Assembly: GCF_902459725.1 (NCBI RefSeq)
Contig: NZ_CABPSH010000001.1
Coordinates: 310,001 to 374,000, forward strand
Direction: 5' to 3'
Source: Pandoraea eparura
GTDB lineage: Bacteria; Pseudomonadota; Gammaproteobacteria; Burkholderiales; Burkholderiaceae
DNA length: 64,000 nucleotides
The notes beneath the pieces were generated by a model. It ran no database searches, was not told the origin of the DNA, and worked only from the letters and a program-made list of their open reading frames with translations. Below are positions 53,589 to 62,830 of this stretch, in pieces. A program made the translations under genes and the position numbers. The stretch's first letter is position 1; every line of letters starts with the position of its first letter.

Positions 53589-54842
53589 TTACATGTTGGC
53601 GATCATCACGTTGCCGAAGCCCGAGCACGACACCTGCGTCGCCCCTTCCATCAGACGGGCAAAGTCGTAGGTCACCTGCTTCGACAGGATCGACTTTTCC
53701 ATCGACGCGATAATCAGATCCGCCGCTTCCGTCCAGCCCATGTGCCGCAGCATCATCTCGGCCGAGAGAATCTCCGACCCAGGATTCACATAGTCCTTGC
53801 CCGCGTATTTCGGCGCCGTGCCGTGCGTCGCTTCGAACATCGCAACCGAGTCGGACAGGTTCGCCCCCGGGGCGATTCCGATGCCCCCCACCTGCGCGGC
53901 GAGCGCATCGGAGATGTAGTCGCCGTTCAGGTTGAGCGTGGCGATCACGTCATATTCCGCCGGTCGCAGCAGAATTTGTTGCAGGAAGGCGTCCGCGATC
54001 GAGTCCTTGATCGTGATCTCCTTGCCCGTCTTGGGGTGCTTCAGTTTGCACCACGGACCGCCGTCGATCTCCGTCGCGCCGAATTCGTTCCTGGCGAGCG
54101 CGTATCCCCAATCGCGGAACCCCCCCTCGGTGAACTTCATGATGTTGCCCTTGTGAACGAGCGTCACCGAGTCGCGGTTGTTGTCGATCGCATACTGAAT
54201 GGCCTTGCGCACCAATCGCTCCGTGCCCTCGCGCGAGACCGGCTTGATACCGATGCCAGACGTCTTCGGAAAGCGAATCTTGTTCACGCCCATCTCGTCC
54301 TGCAGGAAGGCGATCAGTTTTTTCGCGCCGGCCGATTCCGCCTCCCACTCGATGCCCGCGTAGATGTCCTCGGAGTTTTCGCGGAAGATCACCATGTCGA
54401 TCTTCTCGGGTTGACGCACCGGCGACGGAACGCCCTTGAAATACTGCACCGGGCGCAGACACACATAAAGGTCGAGCTGCTGGCGCAACGCGACGTTGAG
54501 CGATCGAATGCCACCGCCCACGGGGGTCGTCAGCGGCCCCTTGATCGATACTACGTAGTCCTTGACAACCTGAAGCGTTTCATCGGGCAGCCATACATCC
54601 GGCCCGTAGACCCGCGTCGATTTTTCGCCGGCGTAGACTTCCATCCAATGGATCTTTCGCTTGTCGCCATACGCTTTGGCCACCGCCGCGTCGACGACCT
54701 TGAGCATCACCGGCGTAATATCCACGCCGGTGCCGTCGCCCTCGATGTACGGGATGATCGGATTGTCCGGCACGTTCAGGGAGAAATCCTGGTTGACCGT
54801 GATCTTCTCGCCTGCCGGGACCTTGATGTGCTGATACGACAT
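53589..54842 (-). CDS. icd: NADP-dependent isocitrate dehydrogenase
   Basis: TCA-cycle enzyme of 417 residues, close to E. coli Icd (416). The phosphorylatable Ser114 is in [17 protein letters not shown], as in the kinase/phosphatase-controlled enteric enzyme. Substrate residues in [27 protein letters not shown] and NLNGDYISD are conserved, and [15 protein letters not shown] marks the coenzyme site. ATG 54842 has TTGGAG at 7 nt. The upstream spacer has three ATAAGAC half-sites. Confidence 0.97.
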   Translation of the reverse strand: MSYQHIKVPAGEKITVNQDFSLNVPDNPIIPYIEGDGTGVDITPVMLKVVDAAVAKAYGDKRKIHWMEVYAGEKSTRVYGPDVWLPDETLQVVKDYVVSIKGPLTTPVGGGIRSLNVALRQQLDLYVCLRPVQYFKGVPSPVRQPEKIDMVIFRENSEDIYAGIEWEAESAGAKKLIAFLQDEMGVNKIRFPKTSGIGIKPVSREGTERLVRKAIQYAIDNNRDSVTLVHKGNIMKFTEGGFRDWGYALARNEFGATEIDGGPWCKLKHPKTGKEITIKDSIADAFLQQILLRPAEYDVIATLNLNGDYISDALAAQVGGIGIAPGANLSDSVAMFEATHGTAPKYAGKDYVNPGSEILSAEMMLRHMGWTEAADLIIASMEKSILSKQVTYDFARLMEGATQVSCSGFGNVMIANM

Positions 54843-54962
54843 GGTGGGCTCCAATGGGATGAATCGGACTGTGCGCGTCGAACGGGACGAAGGATGCCAC
54901 CGCTCGCCGCAATACGGCTTTATTGTAGTCACAGCGTTCTATGGCGCGTTGACGCAAATCAA

Positions 54963-54983
54963 GTCTTATATAAGACATAAGAC
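54963..54983. promoter_or_regulatory. Three abutting 7-bp half-sites upstream of icd
   Basis: GTCTTAT (54963-54969), ATAAGAC (54970-54976) and ATAAGAC (54977-54983): the first two form a perfect 14-bp palindrome and the third repeats the second half. It is 120 bp before icd and about 155 bp before the divergent pseudouridine synthase gene. The arrangement suits a GntR-type repressor, but no cognate gene is adjacent. Confidence 0.6.
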
Positions 54984-55136
54984 TGACGCTCTCGATTATG
55001 CATTAACATGACGGGGCTGACCAGCGCCGCACGCGCTCGGCGGGTGTAGCGCCATGGGGTCGAGCCCGGGTCGAGCGCCTGTCGAGCGCCGATCGCGCCC
55101 GACGGCATCGGCGACTTTCGATTCTCTTCCTTCGGT

Positions 55137-55727
55137 ATGACACTTCTCGCACTCAACAAGCCCTTCGGCACGATCTGCCAGTTTTCGCCGCATCCGACGC
55201 GTCCCACGCTCGCCGAGTGCGTGACGCGCCCGGGCGTCTATCCGGCCGGACGGCTCGACGCCGACAGCGAGGGACTCCTGCTGCTCACCGACGACGGTCG
55301 TCTGCAGGCCCGCATCGCGGAGCCGGAACGCAAATTGCCGAAGACGTATTGGGCGCAGGTCGAGGGCGAGTACGACGAGGCGGCCGTCGCACGTCTGCGC
55401 GCCGGCCTCGATCTGGGCGATTTCGTTACGCTGCCGTGCGAGGCGCGTGAGATCGCAGAACCCGCCCACCTCTGGCCACGTCACCCGCCGATTCGCTATC
55501 GCGCCAGCATTCCGACCCACTGGCTCGAAATCACGCTCGTCGAAGGCAAGAACCGCCAGGTCAGACGCATGACCGCCGCCATCGGCAAACCGACGCTGCG
55601 ACTGGTTCGTATTGCGATCGGACCGGTCGACGTCTTTTCGTTGAAGCTCGCCCCGGGGCAATGGTGCGAATTGCCGCAACAAATACTTACACTTCCCGGT
55701 CAACGAAGCCGTCGCGCCCCCCGTTGA
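55137..55727 (+). CDS. rluE: Pseudouridine synthase, RluE-like
   Basis: RsuA/RluB/E/F-family enzyme of 196 residues, without an S4 domain, as in RluE. The catalytic Asp41 is in VYPAGRLDADSEGLLLL. Other blocks are LNKPFGTICQFSP at the start, KTYWAQVEG and LVEGKNRQVRRMTAAIGKPTLRLVR near the C-terminus. E. coli RluE modifies 23S rRNA U2457; the target here is inferred. It is divergent from icd. Confidence 0.92.
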   Translation: MTLLALNKPFGTICQFSPHPTRPTLAECVTRPGVYPAGRLDADSEGLLLLTDDGRLQARIAEPERKLPKTYWAQVEGEYDEAAVARLRAGLDLGDFVTLPCEAREIAEPAHLWPRHPPIRYRASIPTHWLEITLVEGKNRQVRRMTAAIGKPTLRLVRIAIGPVDVFSLKLAPGQWCELPQQILTLPGQRSRRAPR

Positions 55728-55777
55728 GGGAACAGGTGCGCAACATACGCACCACACCGAAACGAGGAAACCAAGTC

Positions 55778-56071
55778 ATGAACAAACTGCTGCTTGCCCT
55801 GAGCGCCGGCCTGATTGTGTCCGGCGCCGCGATGGCCCAACAATCGGCGCCGGCCACGGCGCCCCTCGCACCGGCGGCACCCGCAGCAGCGGCACCCGCA
55901 GCAGCGGCGCCCGCGATGGCGGCACCGGCGGCGGCACCGGTGGCGGATCACGCAGCCCCCGCAAAAATGGCTCCCAAGCACAAGACACGTCACCACAAGA
56001 AGTCGCACCACAAGAAGTATCACCACAAGTATCCGGCCACCAAGCAACCGGCCGTCGGTAACAAGCCGTAA
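55778..56071 (+). CDS. Small secreted Ala/Pro- and Lys/His-rich protein, acid-shock-like
   Basis: A 97-residue protein. A signal peptide (LLLALSAGLIVSGAAMAQ) is cleaved at about residue 20. Next is an Ala/Pro-rich linker, then a strongly basic C-terminal part with Lys/His clusters (KHKTRHHKKSHHKKYHHK). The layout resembles Asr acid-shock precursors of enterobacteria, in which the basic part is released in the periplasm. It lies 50 bp after rluE and 127 bp before a shorter paralogue. Metal or polyanion binding is possible; function is not established. Confidence 0.75.
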   Translation: MNKLLLALSAGLIVSGAAMAQQSAPATAPLAPAAPAAAAPAAAAPAMAAPAAAPVADHAAPAKMAPKHKTRHHKKSHHKKYHHKYPATKQPAVGNKP

Positions 56072-56198
56072 TACGTTTCATCGAGAAAATCCGCGAGTGG
56101 GTTGTCAACCGATGTCCTGAACGGGCGTTATAGGAAATGACTCACTTCGCGGGTCAACGAGTACATCACCCCAACATCGAGCTTCAACGAGGAATCTC

Positions 56199-56408
56199 AT
56201 GAAAAAACTGATCGCTGCCCTGGTCGCTGGCCTGTTCGCAACGGGCGTGTTCGCCCAAGCTTCGGCTCCGGCCGCTGACGCTGCTGCTCCGGCAGCTGCC
56301 ATGAAGCCGGCTGCCAAGTCGACTCACAAGAAGGCCCACAAGAAGTCGCACAAGAAGTCGCACAAGAAGGCTGCTGCTGCCGAAGCGCCGGCCGCTGCCA
56401 GCAAGTAA
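56199..56408 (+). CDS. Small secreted Lys/His-rich protein, paralogue of the previous gene
   Basis: A 69-residue protein with a signal peptide (MKKLIAALVAGLFATGVFAQ), an Ala-rich linker and a (K)SHKK-type basic repeat (KKAHKKSHKKSHKKA), ending in an Ala-rich tail. It is shorter than its neighbour and has fewer histidines. It has its own ribosome site (ACGAGGAA) and is followed by a strong terminator. Such Ala/His/Lys proteins are frequent in Burkholderiales and mostly unnamed. Confidence 0.75.
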   Translation: MKKLIAALVAGLFATGVFAQASAPAADAAAPAAAMKPAAKSTHKKAHKKSHKKSHKKAAAAEAPAAASK

Positions 56409-56448
56409 GTGCCACGTCGCGCAGCCTGGCTGCGCAACGCATGGTAAT

Positions 56449-56480
56449 AAGCAGGTTGCTCACGCAGCCTGCTTTTTTTT
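56449..56480 (+). terminator. Terminator after the small secreted proteins
   Basis: AAGCAGG (56449-56455) pairs with CCTGCTT (56468-56474), then a run of eight T (56473-56480). A second GC hairpin (GCGCAGCC/GGCTGCGC) is at 56420-56435. Confidence 0.85.
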
Positions 56481-56544
56481 CGCCCGGCGGCTACAATGGC
56501 TCGCCACGAATCTGACGTTCCCCCGATCTTTCCAGGAGCCGTTT

Positions 56545-57024
56545 GTGATCCGGATTCCACGTCAACTGGCCGCGCTCGCCGCCAGCACCACGTTTGCCGC
56601 CATCGCTGCCGTCATGGCCCTTGCGCCGGCCAGCGCCGCGGCGCAAATCAAGCAGGCCGGGCAGTTCCCGACCCTCCAGCTCTCCGCCGGCATGTATCTC
56701 ATCAAGGCCGAGGTCGCCGCCAACGAGGCCGACCGCGAACAGGGCCTGATGTATCGCACCTCGATGCCCGCCAACGCCGGCATGCTCTTCGTGTTCGAAC
56801 AACGCGCCGGCCACTGCTTCTGGATGAAGAACACCGATCTGCCACTGTCGATTGCGTTTCTGGCCGACGACGGCACGATCGTCAACATCGAAGACATGGC
56901 ACCGCAGACCGAAGACAACCATTGCCCGCGCGCCGCCGTGCGTTACGCACTGGAAATGAATCAGGGCTGGTTCAAGAGCAAGCACATCGGCCCGGGCGCA
57001 AAGATCTCCGGCCTGCCGCGCTGA
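56545..57024 (+). CDS. DUF192 family protein, exported
   Basis: A 159-residue protein with an N-terminal signal peptide (to about residue 33, APASAAAQ), followed by one DUF192 domain: EQGLMYRTSMPANAGMLFVF, FWMKNTDLPLSIAFL and a C-terminal ALEMNQGWFKSKHIGPGAKI. The start is GTG 56545 with CAGGAG upstream. DUF192 proteins are small beta-barrel-like and their biochemical role is unknown. It is convergent with the HD-GYP gene. Confidence 0.88.
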   Translation: MIRIPRQLAALAASTTFAAIAAVMALAPASAAAQIKQAGQFPTLQLSAGMYLIKAEVAANEADREQGLMYRTSMPANAGMLFVFEQRAGHCFWMKNTDLPLSIAFLADDGTIVNIEDMAPQTEDNHCPRAAVRYALEMNQGWFKSKHIGPGAKISGLPR

Positions 57025-57042
57025 GCGTCCTTGAGCGTTCTT

Positions 57043-57061
57043 GGTCGCTCCCGCAGCGACC
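57043..57061. terminator. Hairpin between DUF192 and HD-GYP genes
   Basis: GGTCGCT and AGCGACC (7-bp stem) with a 5-nt loop, between two convergent genes. No T run, so it is a weak terminator candidate. Confidence 0.35.
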
Positions 57062-57073
57062 GACGCGTCGCGT

Positions 57074-57814
57074 TCAGTACGCGCCGCTCGATAGCGCCAA
57101 TGCCGGCCCGAGTGAGCGCTCGAGAAAGCGATCCAACAACCACGGATCGAAGTGACGCCCGCGCTCGGCGAGCATCGCCTCGACGATCTGCGTGGGACTG
57201 AGCGCCGCGCGATACGGACGGTGACTGGCGAGTGCGTCGAATACATCGACCAGCGCCACGATGCGTCCGGCCAACGGAATACGATTGCCTGACAGCCCTC
57301 TCGGATAGCCGCCACCATCGTATTGCTCGTGATGTGTACAGGCGACGGTCGCGGCCAGCTCACATGCCGCGCCTCCGAGCGCGCTGAGCATCTCGGCCCC
57401 CACTCGCGGATGCGAGCGCATCACGCGCACCTCATCGGGCGTCAGCTTGCCCGGCTTTTCCAGTATCGTGTTCGGCACACACAGCTTGCCGGTGTCGTGC
57501 AACGCCGCCGCAAGCCCGAGGGCCTGCGCCTCGACGGCGCGAATTCCCAGGGCTTGGGCGAAACGCCAGGTAAGCGCACCGACACGCCACATATGCGTGG
57601 CCGTACCGCCACGCTTGTGTTCGGCCAGCCGAAAGAGTGTCCACGCCGCTGGGGGCAGGCTGCGCATGAGACGGGCGTCGGCAAGCCAATGACGGGGCGA
57701 GCCGTGTCGCGTGCCGTCATGGAAGGTATCGTTGCAGGGCGCTTGACGCGAGGCATCGCGGGCGCCGGGGGAGATGGCGAAGCGGATAGCGCGCGATGAT
57801 GCAGGGTCGGGCAT
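57074..57814 (-). CDS. HD-GYP domain protein
   Basis: Cyclic di-GMP phosphodiesterase-type domain, 246 residues from ATG 57814 (a GTG at 57841 would add nine). The HD motif LHDTGK is at about 105-110 and the GYP motif GGGYPRGLSG at about 167-176, with the HHE and HPRVGAEML metal and structural motifs in place. The N-terminal 60 residues carry no sensor or receiver domain. The residues typical of active enzymes are there, so it could hydrolyse c-di-GMP, but activity is inferred. No clear ribosome site helps to choose the start. Confidence 0.88.
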   Translation of the reverse strand: MPDPASSRAIRFAISPGARDASRQAPCNDTFHDGTRHGSPRHWLADARLMRSLPPAAWTLFRLAEHKRGGTATHMWRVGALTWRFAQALGIRAVEAQALGLAAALHDTGKLCVPNTILEKPGKLTPDEVRVMRSHPRVGAEMLSALGGAACELAATVACTHHEQYDGGGYPRGLSGNRIPLAGRIVALVDVFDALASHRPYRAALSPTQIVEAMLAERGRHFDPWLLDRFLERSLGPALALSSGAY

Positions 57815-57924
57815 ACGTCGTTCGATCGGTTTGAAGCGCACACTCTAACGACGCGCAAGCCCGCAAATATTGATCGCGATCAAGCCGGCAGCAGACGCCT
57901 GCCATCCGGTAACCGTTGAAAACC

Positions 57925-57952
57925 AAAAGCCCATCGCAAGCGATGGGCTTTT
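57925..57952 (-). terminator. Terminator of sodB
   Basis: AAAAGCCCATCGC / GCGATGGGCTTTT with a 2-nt loop; both strands end in T residues. It is about 110 bp past the sodB stop. Confidence 0.85.
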
Positions 57953-58064
57953 GTCTTGCCGGCGACGCCGGACGCTCGGGTTGGGCGCCTGACGTCACCT
58001 GGGTGACGCGTCGCCGGCATCCACTGTGCCGACTGCGTCGAGCGGCAACATCCGGGTGCCTCGA

Positions 58065-58643
58065 TTACGCGAAGTTCTTCGCGGCGAAGTCCCAGTTGAC
58101 CAGATTCCAGAATGCCTCGACGAACTTCGGACGGGCATTGCGGTAGTCGATGTAGTACGCGTGTTCCCACACGTCGATCGTGATCAGCGGCTTGTCCGCG
58201 CCGGTGAGCGGCGTGGCGGCGTTGCTGGTGTTGACGATGTCGACCGAACCGTCGGCCTTCTTCACGAGCCACGTCCAGCCCGAACCGAAGTTGCCCACGG
58301 CCGACTTCGAGAACGTTTCCTTGAAGGCGTCGAACGAGCCGAACTTCGCGTCAATGGCCTTGGCCAGATCGCCCGACGGCGCACCGCCGCCATTCGGCGA
58401 CAGCGTGTTCCAGAAGAACGTGTGGTTCCACACCTGCGCGGCGTTGTTGAACACGCCACCCGACGACTTCTTGATGATGTCTTCAAGGCTGGCGTTTTCG
58501 AATTCGGTGCCCTTGATCAGGTTGTTCAAGTTGGTCACATAGGCTTGGTGATGCTTGCCGTAGTGATACTCCATCGTTTCCTTGGAGATGGTCGGCGCCA
58601 GTGCATCGATGGCGTACGGCAGTTCAGGGAGCTTGTGTTCCAT
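58065..58643 (-). CDS. sodB: Superoxide dismutase [Fe]
   Basis: Iron superoxide dismutase of 192 residues. The metal ligands are His27, His74, Asp157 and His161 ([11 protein letters not shown]). [20 protein letters not shown] and Gln70 near the metal are of the Fe type. Cytoplasmic, detoxifies superoxide. It lies downstream of xseA on the same strand with a 200-bp spacer. Confidence 0.97.
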   Translation of the reverse strand: MEHKLPELPYAIDALAPTISKETMEYHYGKHHQAYVTNLNNLIKGTEFENASLEDIIKKSSGGVFNNAAQVWNHTFFWNTLSPNGGGAPSGDLAKAIDAKFGSFDAFKETFSKSAVGNFGSGWTWLVKKADGSVDIVNTSNAATPLTGADKPLITIDVWEHAYYIDYRNARPKFVEAFWNLVNWDFAAKNFA

Positions 58644-58845
58644 GGCAATTGTCCTTTGTGCTCTGAGGGGAACCCGATTTTGCGTTATCCGGAGCCATCG
58701 ATTCTAGGGCAGATGCGATAACCCCGCAAACCGCACGGGTACTCGCTGGCCCGCACGTGCCTGCGCCCAGGTGGCGATTGCTGGCCAATATCGCCTGATC
58801 GATGCACGATGCCCGCGATTGGCCCGCATTATCGAATCGACGCGG

Positions 58846-60219
58846 CTAAAAAGTATCGTCTAGCCTGACCTGAACGTCACCAATGCCCACATCGGCGGCG
58901 CCGTCGGCCAGATGCATCGTCACGTGCTGGCCGCGCTGGAGTTTGCGCGGGTCGCGCAACGGTTGCCCCTTGGCGTCTAGCACGGCGGCATAGCCGCGCT
59001 GCAGCGTGCGGCGCGGGTTGAGCAATTCGAGTTGCGCCGTGGCGTCGGTCAGCCGTTGTGCCGAGCGCTCCGCACGGCGCGACATCGCGTTTTGCAGGCG
59101 CTGCGCGAGGAGTGCGACACGCTCGTGCTGCGGGGCGACATCGGGCACCGCGCGCGCCAGGCGCAGACGCAGCATCTCGAAACGACTGCGGCGCTGGGCC
59201 AACGGGCGTTCGAGCGCGTGACGCAACCGGTCGCTCAGATGCGCCAGCTCGCCGCGCTGGCGGGCCAGACGCTCACGCGGCGACACCAGGGCGCGCGACA
59301 GGCTGTCGAGTTGCTGGGCGCGCTGCTCGAGTGTGCGCCGCATGGCCCGCGTCAGACGCTGGCGCTCGCGGTCGACCTCGCGCAGGCACTCGTCGCGCGA
59401 CGCGCTGATCAGCTCAGCCGCTGCCGTGGGCGTGGGCGCCCGGACGTCCGCCACGAAGTCGGCAATTGTGAAATCGGTTTCATGCCCCACGCCGGACACC
59501 ACGGGCAGTTCACTGCGGGCGATCGCGTGGGCCAGCACTTCCTCGTTGAACGCCCACAGGTCTTCGATGGAGCCACCACCCCGGCACAGCAGCAGCGTGT
59601 CGACCTCGCGGCGCGCATTGGCCGTGTCGAGCGCTGCGGCCAGTCGCGTGGCGGCATCGGCGCCCTGCACCGGCGCCGGATACACCACCACCGAGACGTG
59701 CGGCGCGCGTCGGGCAAGCGTCGTGAGCACGTCGCGCAAAGCCGCCGCCTGCAATGACGTCACGACGCCCACACGGCGGGCGTATCGTGGTAACGCGCGT
59801 TTGCGTGCCGCATCGAATAGCCCGGCAGCAGCGAGCGTCTCCTTGAGTCGCAAAAACGCCTCATACAGATTGCCTTGCCCGGCCCTGCGGATCGCTTCGA
59901 CATTGAGCTGGACTTCGCCGCGCGGCACATACATCGAGAGCAGCGCGCGAACTTCCACCCGATCGCCCTCCTTCGGCGAGAAATCGGCGTGTTGGGCACG
60001 CCCGCGAAACATCACGCAGCGCATTTGCGCCTGGGCGTCCTTGATCGAGAAATACCAGTGGCCGCTGGCCGCGCGCGTGAAGTTCGAAATTTCGCCGCTG
60101 ACCCACGCCAGCGGAAAGCTTCGCTCCAGCACGCCGGCCACGGCTTTGTTCAAATCCGAAACACTTAGCACGCGATCCGCGCCACCGGTGGGCCGAACGT
60201 CGTCGAAAGATAGGTTCAT
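58846..60219 (-). CDS. xseA: Exodeoxyribonuclease VII large subunit
   Basis: Large subunit of exonuclease VII (single-strand DNA exonuclease), 457 residues. The N-terminal OB fold includes VSGEISNFTRAASGHWYFSIKD, the catalytic domain includes GRGGGSIEDLWAFN and SGVGHETDFTIADFVADVRAPTPTAAAE, and a long helical coiled coil (about 280-400) binds the small subunit. The start at ATG 60219 begins the OB fold; the open frame extends to 60288. The small subunit xseB is not in the window. Confidence 0.96.
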   Translation of the reverse strand: MNLSFDDVRPTGGADRVLSVSDLNKAVAGVLERSFPLAWVSGEISNFTRAASGHWYFSIKDAQAQMRCVMFRGRAQHADFSPKEGDRVEVRALLSMYVPRGEVQLNVEAIRRAGQGNLYEAFLRLKETLAAAGLFDAARKRALPRYARRVGVVTSLQAAALRDVLTTLARRAPHVSVVVYPAPVQGADAATRLAAALDTANARREVDTLLLCRGGGSIEDLWAFNEEVLAHAIARSELPVVSGVGHETDFTIADFVADVRAPTPTAAAELISASRDECLREVDRERQRLTRAMRRTLEQRAQQLDSLSRALVSPRERLARQRGELAHLSDRLRHALERPLAQRRSRFEMLRLRLARAVPDVAPQHERVALLAQRLQNAMSRRAERSAQRLTDATAQLELLNPRRTLQRGYAAVLDAKGQPLRDPRKLQRGQHVTMHLADGAADVGIGDVQVRLDDTF

Positions 60220-60517
60220 GCGTGTTGGCTGGCAAAAATCTGTCCACAGGCCCGCTAATTTAAGGGTTTTCTCGACCGGTCGCCGCATTTTTCCTGCCCC
60301 CGGATGCCAAACCCTTGATTTATCGGCCCTTACGAAGCACTTCGTGACGGTTCAGCGAAGCCATTTCAATGACTTCGTGAGATTAGGTCCCAACGGACCG
60401 ACATGTACACATAGTTATCCACAGGCTGTCGTCTATTCGATGGGATGCTTGAGTTTGCGGATGTGTTCATTTCTGAAACGTTTTCCTGCTTATTTTTTCA
60501 TCACGGAGGAAAAAGTC
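60220..60517. other. 298-bp spacer with DnaA-box-like sites
   Basis: A perfect DnaA box TTATCCACA is at 60415-60423, and CTGTCCACA at 60240-60248 (two mismatches). A third, TTGTCCACA at 60554-60562 (one mismatch), falls inside the small ORF that follows. An ACGAAG/CTTCGT inverted repeat is at 60332-60345. The spacer also has to contain the xseA promoter and that of the exbB operon. Confidence 0.5.
60415..60423 (+). promoter_or_regulatory. Perfect DnaA box
   Basis: TTATCCACA, the 9-bp consensus, in the spacer between xseA and exbB. It may be chance (one per tens of kilobases is expected), but two looser copies are close by. Confidence 0.6.
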
Positions 60518-60658
60518 ATGGCGAGTCAATCAGTTGCCCAAGGTATCCCAAGCTTGTCCACATCCTTGTGCGCCGGTCGTGTGGAAAACGGTGCTTGCCC
60601 ATCCCCCCCCTGCACGCTACAGTTCGGACTCGCTTGCCCCATCCCCCGCAATAAGTAA
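60518..60658 (+). CDS. Small ORF upstream of exbB
   Basis: A 46-codon frame, ATG 60518 to TAA 60656-60658, with an excellent ribosome site (GGAGG, 8-nt spacing). The product is unknown; it has four cysteines (18, 27, 31, 40) and no signal peptide or membrane helix. It stops 10 bp before the exbB TTG. It contains an uninterrupted run of eight C (60603-60610), so a one-base slip would frameshift it. The strong ribosome site is the main argument; it may act as a translated leader of exbB. Confidence 0.45.
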   Translation: MASQSVAQGIPSLSTSLCAGRVENGACPSPPCTLQFGLACPIPRNK

Positions 60659-60668
60659 GAGGTCGTCT

Positions 60669-61283
60669 TTGTTTGCCGTCATCCAGGCCGCCGGCTGGCC
60701 CATCTGGCCACTTCTCATCGCCTCCGTTTTCGCACTCGCCCTGATTGTCGAGCGCGCCCTGTCGCTGCGCCGGGCGCGTGTGCTGCCGAGCGGTGTGCTC
60801 GAAAACGCCATCACCCTCGCCCGACGCGGTTCGGCCAAACAGGACGCGACCGAAGCGCTCGCGCGCAGTTCGTTGCTCGGGCGCGTGCTCGCCACGGGCG
60901 TTCGCTATGTCGCGCACAACCCGCAGGGGCCCCGCGATGGCGCGAAGGAAGCACTCGAAGAGACCGGGCGTGCCGTCGCGCACGAACTGGAGCGGTTTCT
61001 GCCCGCGCTGGGCACGATCGCGTCGGTTGCCCCGCTGATGGGCCTGTTCGGCACGGTCGTCGGCATGATCGAGATCTTCGGCGCCCAGGACGCCTCGGGC
61101 ACGGATCCCGCGCAGTTGGCGCACGGTATTTCGGTCGCGCTCTATAACACGGGCTTCGGCCTGATGATCGCGATTCCCGCGATGATCTTTTATCGCTACT
61201 ACCGCACGCGCGTGGACGCGTTTCTGGTCGAACTCGAGACGCAGGCGGTCCATTTTCTCGATGCCACGCTGCCGCGGCACTGA
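60669..61283 (+). CDS. exbB: ExbB-type proton channel (MotA/TolQ/ExbB family)
   Basis: Inner-membrane component of the Ton-type energy-transducing complex, 204 residues with three membrane helices: IWPLLIASVFALALIVERALSL (1), the family signature APLMGLFGTVVGMIEIF (2) and GLMIAIPAMIFYRYY (3). I place the start at TTG 60669 with AAGAGG 6 nt upstream; it begins LFAVIQAAGWPIWPLL. The open frame extends to 60534 through non-conserved sequence. It is followed by exbD after 15 bp. Confidence 0.92.
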   Translation: MFAVIQAAGWPIWPLLIASVFALALIVERALSLRRARVLPSGVLENAITLARRGSAKQDATEALARSSLLGRVLATGVRYVAHNPQGPRDGAKEALEETGRAVAHELERFLPALGTIASVAPLMGLFGTVVGMIEIFGAQDASGTDPAQLAHGISVALYNTGFGLMIAIPAMIFYRYYRTRVDAFLVELETQAVHFLDATLPRH

Positions 61284-61298
61284 TCCGAGAGACGCACG

Positions 61299-61760
61299 AT
61301 GAATTTCCGTCGAGGTCTTTCCACGCGCGACGAGCCGGAGATCAATCTGATCCCGCTCATCGATGTGCTGCTCGTCATCCTGATCTTCCTGATGGTCACC
61401 ACGACCTACACGCGTTACACCGCGCTGAAGGTCAACCTCCCGACGGCCGATGCGCAGAAGGCCGTCGTGCCGCCGCGTCAGATTGTCGTCTCGGTCGGTG
61501 CCGACGGCAGTTACGCCATTGACCGGCATGCACTTGCACAACGCGATGTCGCTAGCCTCACGGCAGCGCTGCGTCAGGCGGCCGGTACGGTCAACAGCGA
61601 GGCGGAATCGCCGGTCGTCGTGGTCAACGCCGACGCCAAGAGCGCCCATCAGTCGGTCATCAACGTCATGGAAGCCGCCCGCGAGGCCGGCTTGTCGCGG
61701 CTGACCTTCGCCGCCCGCTCGACGACGGCGCATGGCGCCGCCGGTCAACCGCCCCGATGA
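61299..61760 (+). CDS. exbD: ExbD/TolR-family biopolymer transport protein
   Basis: Partner of ExbB, 153 residues with one membrane helix near the N-terminus. The helix contains the proton-path Asp ([22 protein letters not shown]). The periplasmic domain follows. It may work in TonB-dependent uptake or, next to lpxK-kdsB in Burkholderiales, in envelope-linked energetics. Its TGA overlaps the lpxK ATG. Confidence 0.92.
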   Translation: MNFRRGLSTRDEPEINLIPLIDVLLVILIFLMVTTTYTRYTALKVNLPTADAQKAVVPPRQIVVSVGADGSYAIDRHALAQRDVASLTAALRQAAGTVNSEAESPVVVVNADAKSAHQSVINVMEAAREAGLSRLTFAARSTTAHGAAGQPPR

Positions 61761-62830
61761 CAACGCCCTCGTCACGTCCGAGCGCTACCGACGGCGTGCG
61801 CTCGCGCGCACTGGTGCCGCGGCTATCGGGCTCGCTCGTACATTGGGTCAGTGCGCAATGGCAGCGACGTGGGCTCCTTGCCTGGCTGCTGTGGCCCGTG
61901 TCGTGGCTGTTTGCCGCAATGGCGGCCTGGCGGCGCCTGAGCTTTCGTCGAGGATGGAGCAAGTCGACGCGCCTGCCGGTGCCTGTCGTGGTCGTCGGCA
62001 ATCTCACCGTCGGTGGCACCGGCAAGACGCCCACCGTCATTGCGCTCGTCGGCGCACTACGCGCGCTCGGCTATACGCCCGGCGTGTTGTCGCGAGGCTA
62101 TGGGGCAAGGCTGTCACGTCCGACCGAAGTCAGTCCAACGGCGCGCCCCGACGCGGTCGGCGACGAGCCGCTGCTGATCGCCCGGCGCACGGGCGTACCG
62201 GTGTGGGTGTGGCCGTCCCGCGTCGAGGGCGGGCGCGCGCTGCTGGCCGCGCATCCGGCATGCGACGTCATCGTTTGCGACGACGGCCTGCAGCATTACG
62301 CGCTGGCGCGCGACGTCGAGATCGCCGTATTCGACCACCGGCTGGGCGGCAACGGCTTCCTGCTGCCCGCCGGGCCGTTGCGCGAGCCGCTGTCGCGCCG
62401 ACGCGATGCCAATCTGATCAACGATCCCTACGGCAGAACGCTCCCCGACTGGCCCGACACCTGGCGGCTCACGCTCACGCTCGGCGACGCCTGGTGCGTG
62501 AGCCAGCCAACCCTGACGCGGGCGCTAACGCACTTCTCGGGCAAGCGCGTCCTGGCTGCGGCCGGTATCGGCGCGCCCGAACGCTTCTTCGCCGCGCTGC
62601 GTGCCGCCGGCCTGCAGATCGCGACGCTGGCCTTGCCCGATCATTACGACTTTGCGACGAATCCGTTCGACGGCGTCGCCGCCGATGCCATCCTGATCAC
62701 CGAAAAGGATGCAGTAAAATGCGTCACCTGGTCCGACCCGCGCGTGTGGGCCGTGCCTGCGGAGGCAGCGCTCGATGCGCGCCTCGTATCCCTGGTAGTG
62801 GAGAAATTGCGTGGACAACCGACTGTTTGA
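61757..62830 (+). CDS. lpxK: Tetraacyldisaccharide 4'-kinase
   Basis: Phosphorylates the lipid A precursor at the inner membrane. The protein has 357 residues. The N-terminal membrane-associated helix is at about 38-58 ([18 protein letters not shown]), the P-loop is [13 protein letters not shown] (80-92), and [12 protein letters not shown] is the Walker B-like block. It overlaps exbD and also the Trm112-like gene by 20 bp. The N-terminal 35 residues are a variable tail. Confidence 0.96.
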   Translation: MTTPSSRPSATDGVRSRALVPRLSGSLVHWVSAQWQRRGLLAWLLWPVSWLFAAMAAWRRLSFRRGWSKSTRLPVPVVVVGNLTVGGTGKTPTVIALVGALRALGYTPGVLSRGYGARLSRPTEVSPTARPDAVGDEPLLIARRTGVPVWVWPSRVEGGRALLAAHPACDVIVCDDGLQHYALARDVEIAVFDHRLGGNGFLLPAGPLREPLSRRRDANLINDPYGRTLPDWPDTWRLTLTLGDAWCVSQPTLTRALTHFSGKRVLAAAGIGAPERFFAALRAAGLQIATLALPDHYDFATNPFDGVAADAILITEKDAVKCVTWSDPRVWAVPAEAALDARLVSLVVEKLRGQPTV

